Source of the DNA: Natranaeroarchaeum sp042663585
GTDB taxonomy: Archaea; Halobacteriota; Halobacteria; Halobacteriales; Natronoarchaeaceae
DNA length: 64,000 nt
Reading direction: 5' to 3'
NCBI RefSeq assembly: GCF_042663585.1
Contig: NZ_JBHTAN010000006.1
Location: forward strand, 1,302,001 to 1,366,000
The position numbers were made by a program, and so were the translations under genes. Shown here piece after piece: positions 42,140 through 51,094 of the stretch (position 1 is its first letter; the number at the start of each line of letters is the position of its first letter). Below the pieces are notes generated by a model. It was not told the origin of the DNA, did not search any database, and saw nothing but the letters and a program-made list of their open reading frames with translations.

Positions 42140-42760
42140 CTACTCTGCAGTCCGGAGACGCGGGGGTTCGGCACTGTCTTCCGAGAGTTCGATCAGGCCG
42201 TCGAACAACTGTGTGAGCGTGTTCATGGTTTGATCGTCGTGTGCCGTCGAGTCGATGACGTAGAGCCCCAGTCCGTTGGCGCTCTGGACGCGGCCAGTGA
42301 AAACGTGGAGGAACCTGAAAACAGTCTGCAGGTCAGAGTACATCAGCAGCGTCGAAACGGAGTGCATTAACACGCGGTTTTGTTTGAGACCGCGGCGTTC
42401 GTAGAAGTCCTGTAGAAACTCCGAGAGTTTGATCCCGATTCCGGTCATATCAACCGGCGAGGATGCATACTTCAGTTGGGGCCCATCCTCGGCACTGCCG
42501 ACACCGCGCTGTTTGGTCACGCAGTCGACAATTCCGAGCGGTTCGTCTTCGACGTTGTCGATTCGCTTTTTGTACTCGCTGAGAATCTTGTCACCGCTGT
42601 CCTTGGTCGTGACTACGATGGCACCCTCTTCCTGACGGGTGCCGTTCGCGAGGATGTCGAGTGCAAGGCGGCGCTTACCCGAGAGCGGTGGCCCCGTGAT
42701 CAGGAGGTTCGTGCCAGACTCGAGTTTAGCGTCCGGAAGGACGTCTGCCAGATCATACAT
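42140..42760 (-). CDS. RecA/KaiC-superfamily ATPase-like protein
   Basis: 206 residues, a single RecA-like domain. Walker A reads LLITGPPLSGKRRLALDIL: the Gly-Pro-...-Gly-Lys frame is present, but Arg follows the Lys where Ser or Thr is normal. The central VLMHSVSTLLMYSDLQTVFRFLHVF and GLYVIDSTAHDDQTMN, with an Asp near Walker B position, follow the pattern of haloarchaeal KaiC/RAD55-like regulators. These proteins often act in signal transduction. Promoter region is A/T-rich (42790-42880). Confidence 0.75.
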   Translation of the reverse strand: MYDLADVLPDAKLESGTNLLITGPPLSGKRRLALDILANGTRQEEGAIVVTTKDSGDKILSEYKKRIDNVEDEPLGIVDCVTKQRGVGSAEDGPQLKYASSPVDMTGIGIKLSEFLQDFYERRGLKQNRVLMHSVSTLLMYSDLQTVFRFLHVFTGRVQSANGLGLYVIDSTAHDDQTMNTLTQLFDGLIELSEDSAEPPRLRTAE

Positions 42761-42892
42761 GATGTGCCCTCATATACTGCACAGCCGATTGCTGTGTTGG
42801 TCGAGAGTGTTAGTGTAAGTATACCGATACCCACATATAGTACTTTTGATCGTCAGTGTGACGGACGAGAAATAACCAATCACCATAGCCGA

Positions 42893-43747
42893 CTACAATA
42901 CGCTCGGTAATACGACACCTATCCGACCGATTATAAACGCGACCGCAGCCAGAAACATACCGTACTTGAGATACTGCTGGCCGATTCTCGGCCGGCGATA
43001 ACTCCGGACTACCGCGAACAGCATGACGAGCACCGCAGGACCGACGACAAGCAGGTAGAGAACCCCGAACGTTCCCCGAAGATACGGGATGGGACTCGCG
43101 GCGACGGCGACGAGTAACAGCACTGTTGCGACGTGCAGGGCAGGTCGCTCGCCGATTGCGATGGGTAGCGTATTCAGTCCCTCCTCCCGGTCGCCATCGA
43201 TGTCCTCGACGTCCTTGATGATCTCACGTGTCAGCGTCGAGAGGGCAGCGAGGACGAACAGCACTGCCGACGCGCCCACGTCACCGACCGCCGCACCGCC
43301 GAACAGGAACGCGCTTCCTCCGAGATACGCCACCAGCGCGTTGCCGAGGCCCGGTAGCCCCTTAAACAACTCCGTGTACGCGATAAGCGCAAGGAGATTG
43401 AACGCCGCGATCCCGATAGCCAGTGGCGGTAGCGTCACCGCGAACGCCGTCGCGACGGCAAACAGGACCAGACTGAACCAGAGCGCCCCCCGTTCGCTCA
43501 CCGCGCCACGGGGGATCGGCCGCTGTGGCTGATTGATCCGGTCGATCTCCCGGTCAAAGTAGTCGTTGATCGCGTTCCCTGCGCCGGTCGCCATCGCTGT
43601 CGCGGCCATCGCTGCAGCCACCATCCAGACGTTTTCGGTCGAAGCCCCGGCGACGAACGCACCGATGAACGTCAACACTCCGGCAGCGACCGCGTTCATC
43701 GGTCGCGTCAACTCGACGTAGCCTCGCACCCGCGCCTGGACGTCCAT
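42893..43747 (-). CDS. ubiA: Geranylgeranylglycerol-phosphate geranylgeranyltransferase (UbiA family)
   Basis: 284 residues from the ATG at 43747, with 8-9 membrane helices. The first Asp motif GNAINDYFDREID (N-x3-D-x3-D) and the second DVEDIDGDREEGLNTLPI are both complete, and bind Mg-prenyl diphosphate. The start VRGYVELTRPMNAVAAGVLTFIGA is typical of archaeal DGGGP synthase, which adds the second geranylgeranyl chain in ether lipid synthesis. Menaquinone-type UbiA relatives are an alternative, but the N-terminal RPMNA pattern favours the lipid enzyme. Confidence 0.85.
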   Translation of the reverse strand: MDVQARVRGYVELTRPMNAVAAGVLTFIGAFVAGASTENVWMVAAAMAATAMATGAGNAINDYFDREIDRINQPQRPIPRGAVSERGALWFSLVLFAVATAFAVTLPPLAIGIAAFNLLALIAYTELFKGLPGLGNALVAYLGGSAFLFGGAAVGDVGASAVLFVLAALSTLTREIIKDVEDIDGDREEGLNTLPIAIGERPALHVATVLLLVAVAASPIPYLRGTFGVLYLLVVGPAVLVMLFAVVRSYRRPRIGQQYLKYGMFLAAVAFIIGRIGVVLPSVL

Positions 43748-43879
43748 ACTCACTACTCTCCCAGCCACACGAAATAAAAGACGCGAAATAACGCATCCAC
43801 GAATGACCCGTGTTCGCACGGGTAGTGCGGGTCCCGAAATCAGTGGGTTTAACTTTACCCTCCTCGGATTTGTGGGTGC

Positions 43880-43954
43880 GGGCGCTTAGCTCAGCTTGGA
43901 CAGAGCACTTGGCTTCGGACCAAGATGCCGCGGGTTCAAATCCTGCAGCGCCCA
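43880..43954 (+). tRNA. tRNA-Arg (TCG anticodon)
   Basis: 75 bases that fold fully: acceptor GGGCGCT with AGCGCCC plus discriminator A, D-arm GCTC/GAGC, anticodon stem CTTGG/CCAAG with loop CTTCGGA (anticodon TCG), and T-arm GCGGG/CCTGC around TTCAAAT. CCA is not encoded. No intron. Its 3' end is repeated at 44042 in an unusual foldback element. Confidence 0.95.
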
Positions 43955-44064
43955 CTTTTCCTGCGAACGAATGTGAGTAGTGAAAAGTATACCGCGAAGG
44001 ATTTGAATCACGCATACACGAGCGACAGCGAGTGTTTGCACCGGGTTCAAATCCTGCAGCGTCC
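43955..44064 (+). repeat. Alternating direct/inverted copies of the tRNA-Arg 3' end
   Basis: After the tRNA come an inverted partial copy (GAAAAGT at 43982-43988 and GGATTTGAA at 43999-44007, complementary to ACTTTTC at 43954-43960 and TTCAAATCC of the T-arm), a 34-base spacer with GAGCGACAGCGAGTGTTT, and a direct copy of the tRNA end, identical over 20 bases (cgggttcaaatcctgcagcg at 43931-43950 and 44042-44061). The order direct-inverted-direct also occurs behind tRNA-iMet. Confidence 0.75.
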
Positions 44065-44212
44065 GTGACCTTTCGGAACGATTTTAAACAGATCGGCGCG
44101 GGCAGGATAGGTGACGCCAGTCACGATGTCTGCGGCGACGATCCAGGCGGCGACTAGTGTGCCGACAGAACGATGGCGTCCGTCGAAAGACTGGGACGAA
44201 CGCCGGATCTGG

Positions 44213-45127
44213 TTACCCGCCAGAACTCTCTCTCGACGTTCGCTCCTCGAAGTACGATACCACCTCCTCACAGAAGCGCTCGATAGTGTCGTCACCGCGT
44301 TCGAAACCGAGATACGGCTCGATCAGTTCTAGTTCCATGAGTAGAAGGTCATCATCACGGTGTACGTAATCGATTCTGGCGTACGGAAGGCGGTCCTTTT
44401 CGAGACCGATGATCTCACATGCCGACTGTAATACTGCCCCAGCCTGCCGCCGGATCTCGGATGGGGGGTCGTACTCGGCATCGATTCCATCGAACTCCGT
44501 GACGTCGTCCTCCGCGGGCAGGCTGTTCCATGCGTGGCTATACTCGCCGCCGAAGAACACGATAGACCGTTCGCCAGCGCTGATCTCCGGGACGAACTCC
44601 TGGACCAGAACGTCGTGGTCGGTGACGTGGTCAGTAAATCGCTGTTCCGACTCAGCCACCTCAGTTGCCGATGTTCGCCACACGTCGGACGACATCGCGC
44701 CGATTGCAGGTTTGACGACGACATCGTCCCACCCGCTGGTTCGAATGACCTCTTCGAGTGACGTATCTGTGCCCTGTTTGATCACTGTCGTCGCCGGAAT
44801 CTGGACTCCCTCCCGATCAAGAGCGGGGAGGTAGCTCTTGTGCAGGTTCCATCGAAGGACAGACAGGGGGTTACAGATGGGGACGCCTGCGTCCTCGATC
44901 TCGTCCAACATCGTCTGAAACCGACCTCTGTCCTCCGGATACTCCCAGCAGGATCGAACGAGCACCCCATCGAAGCGACGCCAGTCAACCGTCGGGTCGT
45001 TCCACATAACGGGGTCGCTATCGATGCCGCGCTCGGCAAGCGCTGTCGCGACCTGTTGACCACCGTCACTCAGTTGTGGTGCGAACCTCCCCGTTACGAT
45101 TGCGAGGTGAAACGGGTCTTGAACCAT
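44213..45127 (-). CDS. ATP-grasp domain protein
   Basis: 304 residues from the ATG at 45127. The ATP-grasp fold is suggested by VVVKPAIGAMSSDVWR (nucleotide-binding loop), VLVQEFVPEISAGERSIVFFGGEYSHA and the C-terminal YARIDYVHRDDDLLLMELELIEPYLGFE, where Asp and Glu bind Mg. This arrangement is found in RimK/glutathione-synthase-like ligases that join a carboxylate to an amine using ATP. The substrate is unknown. It lies next to the tRNA-Arg foldback region, and could have arrived there by integration, although its composition is ordinary. Confidence 0.75.
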   Translation of the reverse strand: MVQDPFHLAIVTGRFAPQLSDGGQQVATALAERGIDSDPVMWNDPTVDWRRFDGVLVRSCWEYPEDRGRFQTMLDEIEDAGVPICNPLSVLRWNLHKSYLPALDREGVQIPATTVIKQGTDTSLEEVIRTSGWDDVVVKPAIGAMSSDVWRTSATEVAESEQRFTDHVTDHDVLVQEFVPEISAGERSIVFFGGEYSHAWNSLPAEDDVTEFDGIDAEYDPPSEIRRQAGAVLQSACEIIGLEKDRLPYARIDYVHRDDDLLLMELELIEPYLGFERGDDTIERFCEEVVSYFEERTSRESSGG

Positions 45128-45325
45128 ATGTAACCTCACTATCACCTATACAAAAATATGGGGCGTCGTGAACTGTGCTCGGTAGACGCTGTGCACAGTG
45201 CTCGGATTGATACGCGGAGCAGGCGCAATACCACGGTGTTCACGCCGAGGATAGGAGTAACGACCACCTGGAATGGCCAGACAGCCACCGACTACGAGGA
45301 CTGGGTTAGACGCAAATTCCCGTGA

Positions 45326-45399
45326 AGTGGCGGAGTCGTGGTTACAAACCTGAAACTCCCACCGCTCGGGATTCCTGCCTCTTCAGGCGCAGAGAAATA
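45326..45399 (+). mobile_element. Possible decayed right end of an IS200/IS605-type element
   Basis: CTCCCACCGCTCGGGATTCC followed by a small hairpin GCCT-CTTC-AGGC resembles, from memory, the right end of haloarchaeal TnpB-only elements (a CGCTCGGG box and a GC hairpin after the tnpB stop). No tnpB frame remains. Weak evidence. Confidence 0.25.
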
Positions 45400-46254
45400 T
45401 CAACCAGCTAATGCAATATCGAGGTACAGCATAATGATGACCCCAGCCATGAGTCCGAGCGTCGCCACGCGTTCATGACCACTCCTGTGTGTCTCGGGGA
45501 TGATTTCGTCGGAAATCACGAACAACATTGCGCCTGCAGCAAACCCCATCGCATATGGCAATAGCGGCTCGACTGTCGCCACGGCAACGGCTCCCAGCAC
45601 CGCGAGTGGGATTTCGACGACCCCTGCTCGGACCCCAGCGATTGCAGCATAGAGCCGCCTGTCGAGGCCAGCGTTTATCGCTGCCACAGACACAGCCAAT
45701 CCTTCGGGGATGTTTTGAAGACCGATAGCGAGCATCAAAGACAACGCACTCCCGAGTTGTGCCGGATCTCCTGCTGCGGCACCGAACCCGACCCCAACGG
45801 CCAGACCTTCGGGCATATTGTGCAACGTGATGGCTAAAATGAACAGTACTACGCCAGCCAGTCGCTCGTCAGTGACCGGAAGCGTCTCGTCCGGTTCCGC
45901 TGCGTCCCTTCGTCGTTCGCCCGTCAGAAGATAGTGTGCGTGGGGAACTAGAGCGTCCGCGCGGTCAAGGAATAACGCGCCGATCCCGACGCCGATCAGT
46001 GTCGGGAGCGGGTTTCCTCCGGAGTACTCTTCGATGCCAGGAATTATAAGACTGGTAAAGGCCGCTGCGAGCATTACACCGGCGGCGAAGCCAAGCATAC
46101 TATCTAGAGCCCGCTCGGACGGATTTCGCCAGACGAGAACGAGCGAGGCCCCAACAAGGTTCAGTAGGGCAATGATGATCCCTCCAGCAAGCGCCTGCAT
46201 CACTGGAGAATTCCCGGCGAGTCGGACGAAGGTCTCTGTAAACTCAACGGTCAT
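45400..46254 (-). CDS. ZIP family metal transporter
   Basis: 284 residues from the ATG at 46254; the frame is open further upstream, but the protein would lose its normal N-terminus. Eight hydrophobic helices are visible. Two metal-site helices carry TLHNMPEGLAVGVGFGAA and GLQNIPEGLAVSVAA; the first His-Asn-x-Pro-Glu-Gly is the canonical ZIP motif. The transporter brings zinc or iron into the cytoplasm. Histidine-rich loops are limited (ALVPHAHYLLTGERRRD). It diverges from the PQQ-like lipoprotein gene. Confidence 0.9.
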   Translation of the reverse strand: MTVEFTETFVRLAGNSPVMQALAGGIIIALLNLVGASLVLVWRNPSERALDSMLGFAAGVMLAAAFTSLIIPGIEEYSGGNPLPTLIGVGIGALFLDRADALVPHAHYLLTGERRRDAAEPDETLPVTDERLAGVVLFILAITLHNMPEGLAVGVGFGAAAGDPAQLGSALSLMLAIGLQNIPEGLAVSVAAINAGLDRRLYAAIAGVRAGVVEIPLAVLGAVAVATVEPLLPYAMGFAAGAMLFVISDEIIPETHRSGHERVATLGLMAGVIIMLYLDIALAG

Positions 46255-46474
46255 TGCGTAACTCCAAACGAGATGGAATTTTATAAGAATATACCCATAT
46301 ACGCCTGAAATCAGCTGTACGAACTGATTCCACAGAGAACACATCAGGTTCCATTCGACCTCCGGATTGTGATACCGCTTGAGGAGGTCTCACGACATCG
46401 CGAGCGAGACAGTAACGATAGTCGCTCTTTGTGCCTCCAGCGGACTTATTCCCTGTTGGACAGAGACATGTAGT

Positions 46475-47794
46475 ATGGTCAGCGACGATCCGTCGAGCGC
46501 GCGACGTGCGGTCCTCCGCGGTGGGCTTCTCGCCACGCTCGGGCTCGCCGGTTGCATAGACAGACAGGACGCCGATTCGCCTGGCGAGGGCGACGAGCGA
46601 CCGACCGGCGATGCTGTCCGCTGGACGCGCCAGACCGGTGGCTCCGTTCGGAACCAACCGACTGTCGAGGGCAATATCGTCTACGTCGGTGCCGGGACTA
46701 ACGACAACGCGACCAGTGACCGTGATCACGTCCGCCCGGAGAGAAGCGAGAACATCTACGCCCTCGCAGCGGACGATGGGAGCCAACAGTGGCGGTACGA
46801 AGCTCCCGCAGGTGTCGCGTCATTTCCGGTCGTCGGAGACGGCGTCTACGTGATAGTCGGATGGGGCGCCGGCACACACGGTATCGAGCAGCGTCTCGTT
46901 CGCATCGACGACGGGTCGGAAACGTGGACGACGGAGTCACGCGACCGATTCCTTCATCTGCTGGACAGTACCGGGGACGCTGCATACCTCGGCACCTCCG
47001 ACGACGAGTTCGGCCTAACGGGTGAGAAACTGTTCGCCATCCGGGCGAGCGACGGGGACCAGCGCTGGTCCATCGAAGCCGGCGACACGACAGATGCTAC
47101 TGTCTACGACGACACTCTCTACGCCGTAGAGGGTACTCGCCGGACGACAGCCCTGGCAGTTAGCGACGGGAGTGAGCGCTGGCATCGGGATATGCGACCG
47201 GCCACGCACGAACCCCGCCTGCTCGGCGATACGATGTATCTCGAATCCGAACAGAAAAACGAGGCTGGGAACTATCCCGTCGTCGCAGTAAACGCGGCCG
47301 ACGGGAGCGAACGCTGGCGGTTTTCGGCACCCGTCGACGAGCCGTTCGTCGCGACGGGCGCAGTCCAGTCGGGCGACATGGTATTCATCACCGAGTACGG
47401 TGGCTGGCTGTTCGGCGTCGATTCCTCGGACGGCACAGAGCACTGGCGGTACTCCACCGACGGAGACACGCGCGATGCGCCAGTGGTCGTGGGCAGTACA
47501 GTCTGTATCTCCACCATTACCGGGAGCGTCCATGCCGTCGATGCGGCAACTGGGGACCGACGATGGAAGCAATCGGTACCCCAACAGCCATCGATTGTTG
47601 CTGGGAACCCCCAGACGCTCGTCGTCCGTGGCGGTAAAGAGGAGGAGAGTCAGCAGCTCCGTGCGTACGCGCCTGACGGTACCGAACGGTGGTCGTTCTC
47701 GCATGGTGGTCGTTTGACCCAGCCTGCCGTGGAGGGAACGCGCGCAGTCGTCGGGACGGACAGCGGGTACGTCGCCGCGTTGGCTGAGGAGTAG
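46475..47794 (+). CDS. PQQ-like beta-propeller lipoprotein
   Basis: 439 residues from the ATG at 46475. The N-terminus has RRAVLRGGLLATLGLAGC, a twin-arginine-like start with a lipobox (LAGC), so it should be exported and anchored as a lipoprotein. The mature part is built of about 8 repeats of the pattern DGSExWxxxxx (for example ADDGSQQWRYEAPAG, SDGDQRWSIEAG and ADGSERWRFSAP), an eight-bladed propeller of the PQQ/pyrrolo-quinoline quinone type. It probably binds a partner or a redox factor at the cell surface; the Trp docking repeat is clear but a PQQ site is not. Confidence 0.85.
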   Translation: MVSDDPSSARRAVLRGGLLATLGLAGCIDRQDADSPGEGDERPTGDAVRWTRQTGGSVRNQPTVEGNIVYVGAGTNDNATSDRDHVRPERSENIYALAADDGSQQWRYEAPAGVASFPVVGDGVYVIVGWGAGTHGIEQRLVRIDDGSETWTTESRDRFLHLLDSTGDAAYLGTSDDEFGLTGEKLFAIRASDGDQRWSIEAGDTTDATVYDDTLYAVEGTRRTTALAVSDGSERWHRDMRPATHEPRLLGDTMYLESEQKNEAGNYPVVAVNAADGSERWRFSAPVDEPFVATGAVQSGDMVFITEYGGWLFGVDSSDGTEHWRYSTDGDTRDAPVVVGSTVCISTITGSVHAVDAATGDRRWKQSVPQQPSIVAGNPQTLVVRGGKEEESQQLRAYAPDGTERWSFSHGGRLTQPAVEGTRAVVGTDSGYVAALAEE

Positions 47795-48029
47795 CCGTCT
47801 GAAAGACGACATATGCCACAGGACACTCGAAACGTCGTTCTTGGCCCCAGGATGGAGCGACTGGGAGTCCGACTTCCGGATCCGAAGGCGATTCACTCCG
47901 CACCACTGACGACCGGATCAATATCAATGGAACTGTTACCATTGAGTAGACAAGTCAATCACGAGGAACGAGTGGTATCGTAATCAGATTCAGCAGTATA
48001 TCGATGAAACCCAACGAATGGTTCCCCCT

Positions 48030-48857
48030 ATGACAGATCAGAATACCCCCCTCTCGACGAACACGCACACGCTATCGGACGGACGAACGCTCGCGTACAT
48101 CAGCGGTGGTGATCCGGATGGCTACCCAGTCGTTGCCCATCACGGAACTCCCGGCTCACGATTGTTCGCCGCGGTCCTGTCGGAGGCCGCGAGCGAGGAA
48201 GGAGTCAGACTCATCGTTCCGGACCGACCCGGTTATGGGCAGTCGTCGTCGCCACCCAGTGACTGGACCTGGGACGATTGGCAGGAGGACCTGACCGAAC
48301 TCCTCGATGCAGAGTCGATCGAACGGGCCGCAGTGGTGGGCTTTTCCGGCGGTGGCCCGTTCGCGCTCGCGGCGGCGACCAGCGAGTGGGCGAACCGACT
48401 CGGTCTGGTTAGCACCGTCGTTCCGCCGGCCGAGAACGGACTGGCGAAACTCTCGAAGATCCCCTTTGCACTGCGCATACTGTTTGGGCTGTCCGGCGTA
48501 CTGGCATCAGTCCGGGGGCCAGAGGCGGTCGTCGGGCAGTACACCGATCGGTCGGTCTCCGACCCGGTTTCTCGGGCGGTCGCCGACGACTTTCAGGAAG
48601 CCCTCCAGCAGGGGTCGAAGGCAGTCGCACGGGAGAATCGGTCGTTCACGACGGATTCGTTCGAATCGACAGGGTCGTCCGTCCCCATGCATGCCTGGCA
48701 CGGCTCAGAGGACGAGAACACGCCGCTCACGCCCGTCCGCGAACTGGTGGAGGCTACCGACGGGACGCTGGTAACGTCCGAAACCGATCATCTCGGGACG
48801 CTACTCGATCATCAAAGAGACGTATTCGAGTGGCTCACTGCGGATCGGGAGACGTGA
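48030..48857 (+). CDS. Alpha/beta hydrolase
   Basis: 275 residues from the ATG at 48030; an ATG at 48018 is in the same frame and also possible. The oxyanion HGTPGSR block and nucleophile elbow VVGFSGGGPFALAAA (Gly-x-Ser-x-Gly) are conserved, and SETDHLGTLLDH near the end has the catalytic His. The Asp is in GSEDENTPLTP. The enzyme splits esters or similar bonds; the substrate cannot be named. Small gap to the lipoprotein upstream; own TATA-like stretch near 47996. Confidence 0.88.
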   Translation: MTDQNTPLSTNTHTLSDGRTLAYISGGDPDGYPVVAHHGTPGSRLFAAVLSEAASEEGVRLIVPDRPGYGQSSSPPSDWTWDDWQEDLTELLDAESIERAAVVGFSGGGPFALAAATSEWANRLGLVSTVVPPAENGLAKLSKIPFALRILFGLSGVLASVRGPEAVVGQYTDRSVSDPVSRAVADDFQEALQQGSKAVARENRSFTTDSFESTGSSVPMHAWHGSEDENTPLTPVRELVEATDGTLVTSETDHLGTLLDHQRDVFEWLTADRET

Positions 48858-48892
48858 GAGCCTCGCGGGTGGAGTCGGTTCGATGCGCGGGC

Positions 48893-49118
48893 TCATTCCG
48901 GCCAGATCTCGAACGTTGTGATCACGCCAAACAGCCCGGATGTCGCGTCCTGGACCGACAGATCCGCTCGTTCGACGACGTCGTGCGGTTCCTGGTTCCA
49001 GCGACAGCCCATCTTCTCGTAGTGGGCGTCGGCACGCCGGTCCTGATACCGAGCGATCGGTCCGATGTCGCTCCGTTTCTTCGGTCGAAGTCGTTGGTGT
49101 GGTCTCTTGCTGAGACAT
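48893..49118 (-). pseudogene. Small gene apparently broken by a frameshift
   Basis: A start at 49118 gives an acidic, haloarchaeal-looking N-terminus (MSQQETTPTTSTEETERHRT) that turns Arg-rich after about 22 codons. The overlapping frame ending at 48893 then reads normally (ARYQDRRADAHYEKM, CRWNQEPHDVVERADLSVQ, GLFGVITTFEIWPE). Joining the two frames near 49050 (one-base shift) gives a plausible 75-residue protein. This may be a frameshift mutation, a sequencing error or a programmed shift. Function not recognised. Confidence 0.4.
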
Positions 49119-49145
49119 ATCGAATGACGGTTTTGTGACGGCCTC

Positions 49146-49835
49146 TCAGGTCGCTTGCGTGGCCTGGTGGTCATCGCTACGCCGCCAGCCCAGTTCGAGC
49201 CAGATCACGCCGGCGAGGAACATACCCATTCCGACTGCGTCTAGCGGAGTCCCGGCGTGGAACACGGTTGCGAACGGTGCCCCACCGAGCAGGACGGCGG
49301 GGACCAGCGGTGCTCCGGACCGACGCAGGAGCACGCTGATCGCGACGACGGCGACGAGCGCTCCGAGGCTCCCAAGAGCGCCGAGCACTGTCGACGGCGT
49401 GGCAAGTACGTCCACCGCCGCTGCGACTCCCTCCTGCTGTTCGGCCGGCAGGGTGTGGGCATCGTGGACCAACAGCCCCGTTGCGATCCCGCGGATCGCC
49501 TCGAAGGCGATGTAGAACGTCATGTAGATGCCAACCCCAACCCGTCCGACTGTGGCGACGGGACCGGTGTATCCCTGCAACAACACGTAAAAGCATGCGC
49601 CGAGCAGTCCGAGCATGCTCAACATCGCGACGTGAAGGTCGAGCCACGTTTCACTCACCGCGAGAAGACCCTCGAGTCCACCGCTACCGTCGGGATGGAT
49701 CAGGAACAGGGCTCCGAGCAGAACCGGCGTTCCCATCAGCAGGAGCCACCGTCCCAGAGGCTTCGCTGAAGCGGCAGCGTCAGTTCGATGCTGTGCGTCA
49801 GAGTCTGTCGAATCGATCGTTTCGTTCGGATTCAT
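49146..49835 (-). CDS. Six-helix membrane protein, unknown function
   Basis: 229 residues. After an N-terminal polar part of about 28 residues come six hydrophobic helices, including WLLLMGTPVLLGALFLIHP, HVAMLSMLGLLGACFYVLL, IYMTFYIAFEAIRGIATGLL and ALGSLGALVAVVAISVLL. It shows no enzyme or transport signature I recognise. The HP and the conserved-looking HDAHTLPAEQ loop may be functional. Codon use is ordinary. Confidence 0.75.
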   Translation of the reverse strand: MNPNETIDSTDSDAQHRTDAAASAKPLGRWLLLMGTPVLLGALFLIHPDGSGGLEGLLAVSETWLDLHVAMLSMLGLLGACFYVLLQGYTGPVATVGRVGVGIYMTFYIAFEAIRGIATGLLVHDAHTLPAEQQEGVAAAVDVLATPSTVLGALGSLGALVAVVAISVLLRRSGAPLVPAVLLGGAPFATVFHAGTPLDAVGMGMFLAGVIWLELGWRRSDDHQATQAT

Positions 49836-50025
49836 CGGTCGAACACCACATGCTCACTTCCGAGCGTCTCCCACATAAATATTATAGAGTTTTTGATATA
49901 TTATCGGAACCGATTCAAAATCTGGTTTGAGTGCTACAGGGAGGAATTGGCGCATACTGCACGTATTCAGCAGAGTGATCGTAAACCCTCTCGATTCGCC
50001 AAACGAGTATTTTGAAAGGTTTCTG

Positions 50026-50952
50026 TTACGAACGTCGATCGCTCCGGCTCCGATCTCGCACGCGCTCGGTTCGTCTGACCACGGCGTTCTCGTCGAGATA
50101 CAGTCGAAGCGAGTTCGTCTCCTGTTGGAACTCGACTCGGTACTTACCGGGGTCGCTCTCGACGCGTTCCGTGCTCCACTGCCCCTCGTGGAGAAAGTGA
50201 TGGAACTCCCAGGGTCCCGTACTCATGATGTCGATACCGTGTTCCCAGTGAAACGAGATTGACTCCGGATGGTAGGCAGGGGCGTGGGTGAGTGGGACGC
50301 TCAAGAAGCGCAGGCACTCCTGACAATCGCTAAGCGTGGCGAAGGACGCAGGCACGATTTCGGGGGTCGGGACATCGTCCGCATCCACCACCGACGTCTC
50401 GATGCGCCCAGCACAGTCCGGGCAGACGCCCTGGCGCATCTTGAGAAAGTCGCCGGCCAGTTCCCAGATGACTGTGTCGATCAGGGCATCCACCGAGTGA
50501 GACCGCACCTGCGCTGGCCTGATCTTGTACGAGAACGCGGGACGCTCGCAGTCGGAACACCGAATCATGAAAAACTGGTCCTCGACCATCGCTTCGAGAG
50601 CGCGTTCGCCACAGAACAGACAGGCTCCCTCCGTCTCGATAGTCCCGAAATCCGACGGTGAGCAGTAGTTCTCGGCGAGAATGAAGCGAACTAACTGCTC
50701 GCCAGCATGGGTGAACGCGTAGCCTCCGTCGTGTTTTCTGAGAAACGTCCCGGTGAGTTCACCGAGGTGGTACGATAGTTTCGCGGTGTTGTCGACGTCG
50801 ACACGGTCGTAGATGGTCGAAAACGACAGGGAAGCGACTCCCGTTTTCTTCTTTTCCTCGTGCTGTGCGAGCGCGACTGTCCGGAGGATGTCGAGTCGGA
50901 TCTCGTCGGACAAAAGCCCGAACACGTCGTCCGCAGACCGATCCGCTCCCAT
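50026..50952 (-). CDS. ArsR-like HTH transcription regulator (DUF7351-type)
   Basis: 308 residues from the ATG at 50952. An N-terminal winged helix (VFGLLSDEIRLDILRTVAL ... AKLSYHLGELTGTFLRKHDGGYAFTHAGEQLVRFI) binds DNA. The C-terminal half has three Cys pairs (CLFCGE, CSDCER, CPDCAG and CQECL) and a long beta-rich domain recalling the haloarchaeal DUF7351 type. Metal binding by the Cys pairs is likely. It probably regulates a small set of genes; the target is unknown. Many residues after 300 are Arg-rich. Confidence 0.8.
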   Translation of the reverse strand: MGADRSADDVFGLLSDEIRLDILRTVALAQHEEKKKTGVASLSFSTIYDRVDVDNTAKLSYHLGELTGTFLRKHDGGYAFTHAGEQLVRFILAENYCSPSDFGTIETEGACLFCGERALEAMVEDQFFMIRCSDCERPAFSYKIRPAQVRSHSVDALIDTVIWELAGDFLKMRQGVCPDCAGRIETSVVDADDVPTPEIVPASFATLSDCQECLRFLSVPLTHAPAYHPESISFHWEHGIDIMSTGPWEFHHFLHEGQWSTERVESDPGKYRVEFQQETNSLRLYLDENAVVRRTERVRDRSRSDRRS

Positions 50953-51094
50953 ACAGGGTGAACTACCGCTCCAGTATTGAAACCACGGCACGCGGGAGTT
51001 CGCCTCGGTATCGTTGGTCGGTGCTCCAACGCCTGGATCACCCCTCTGTTCCGACCGGCATAGCTCACAGTCGAACGACTCCGCAGATAAGCAC

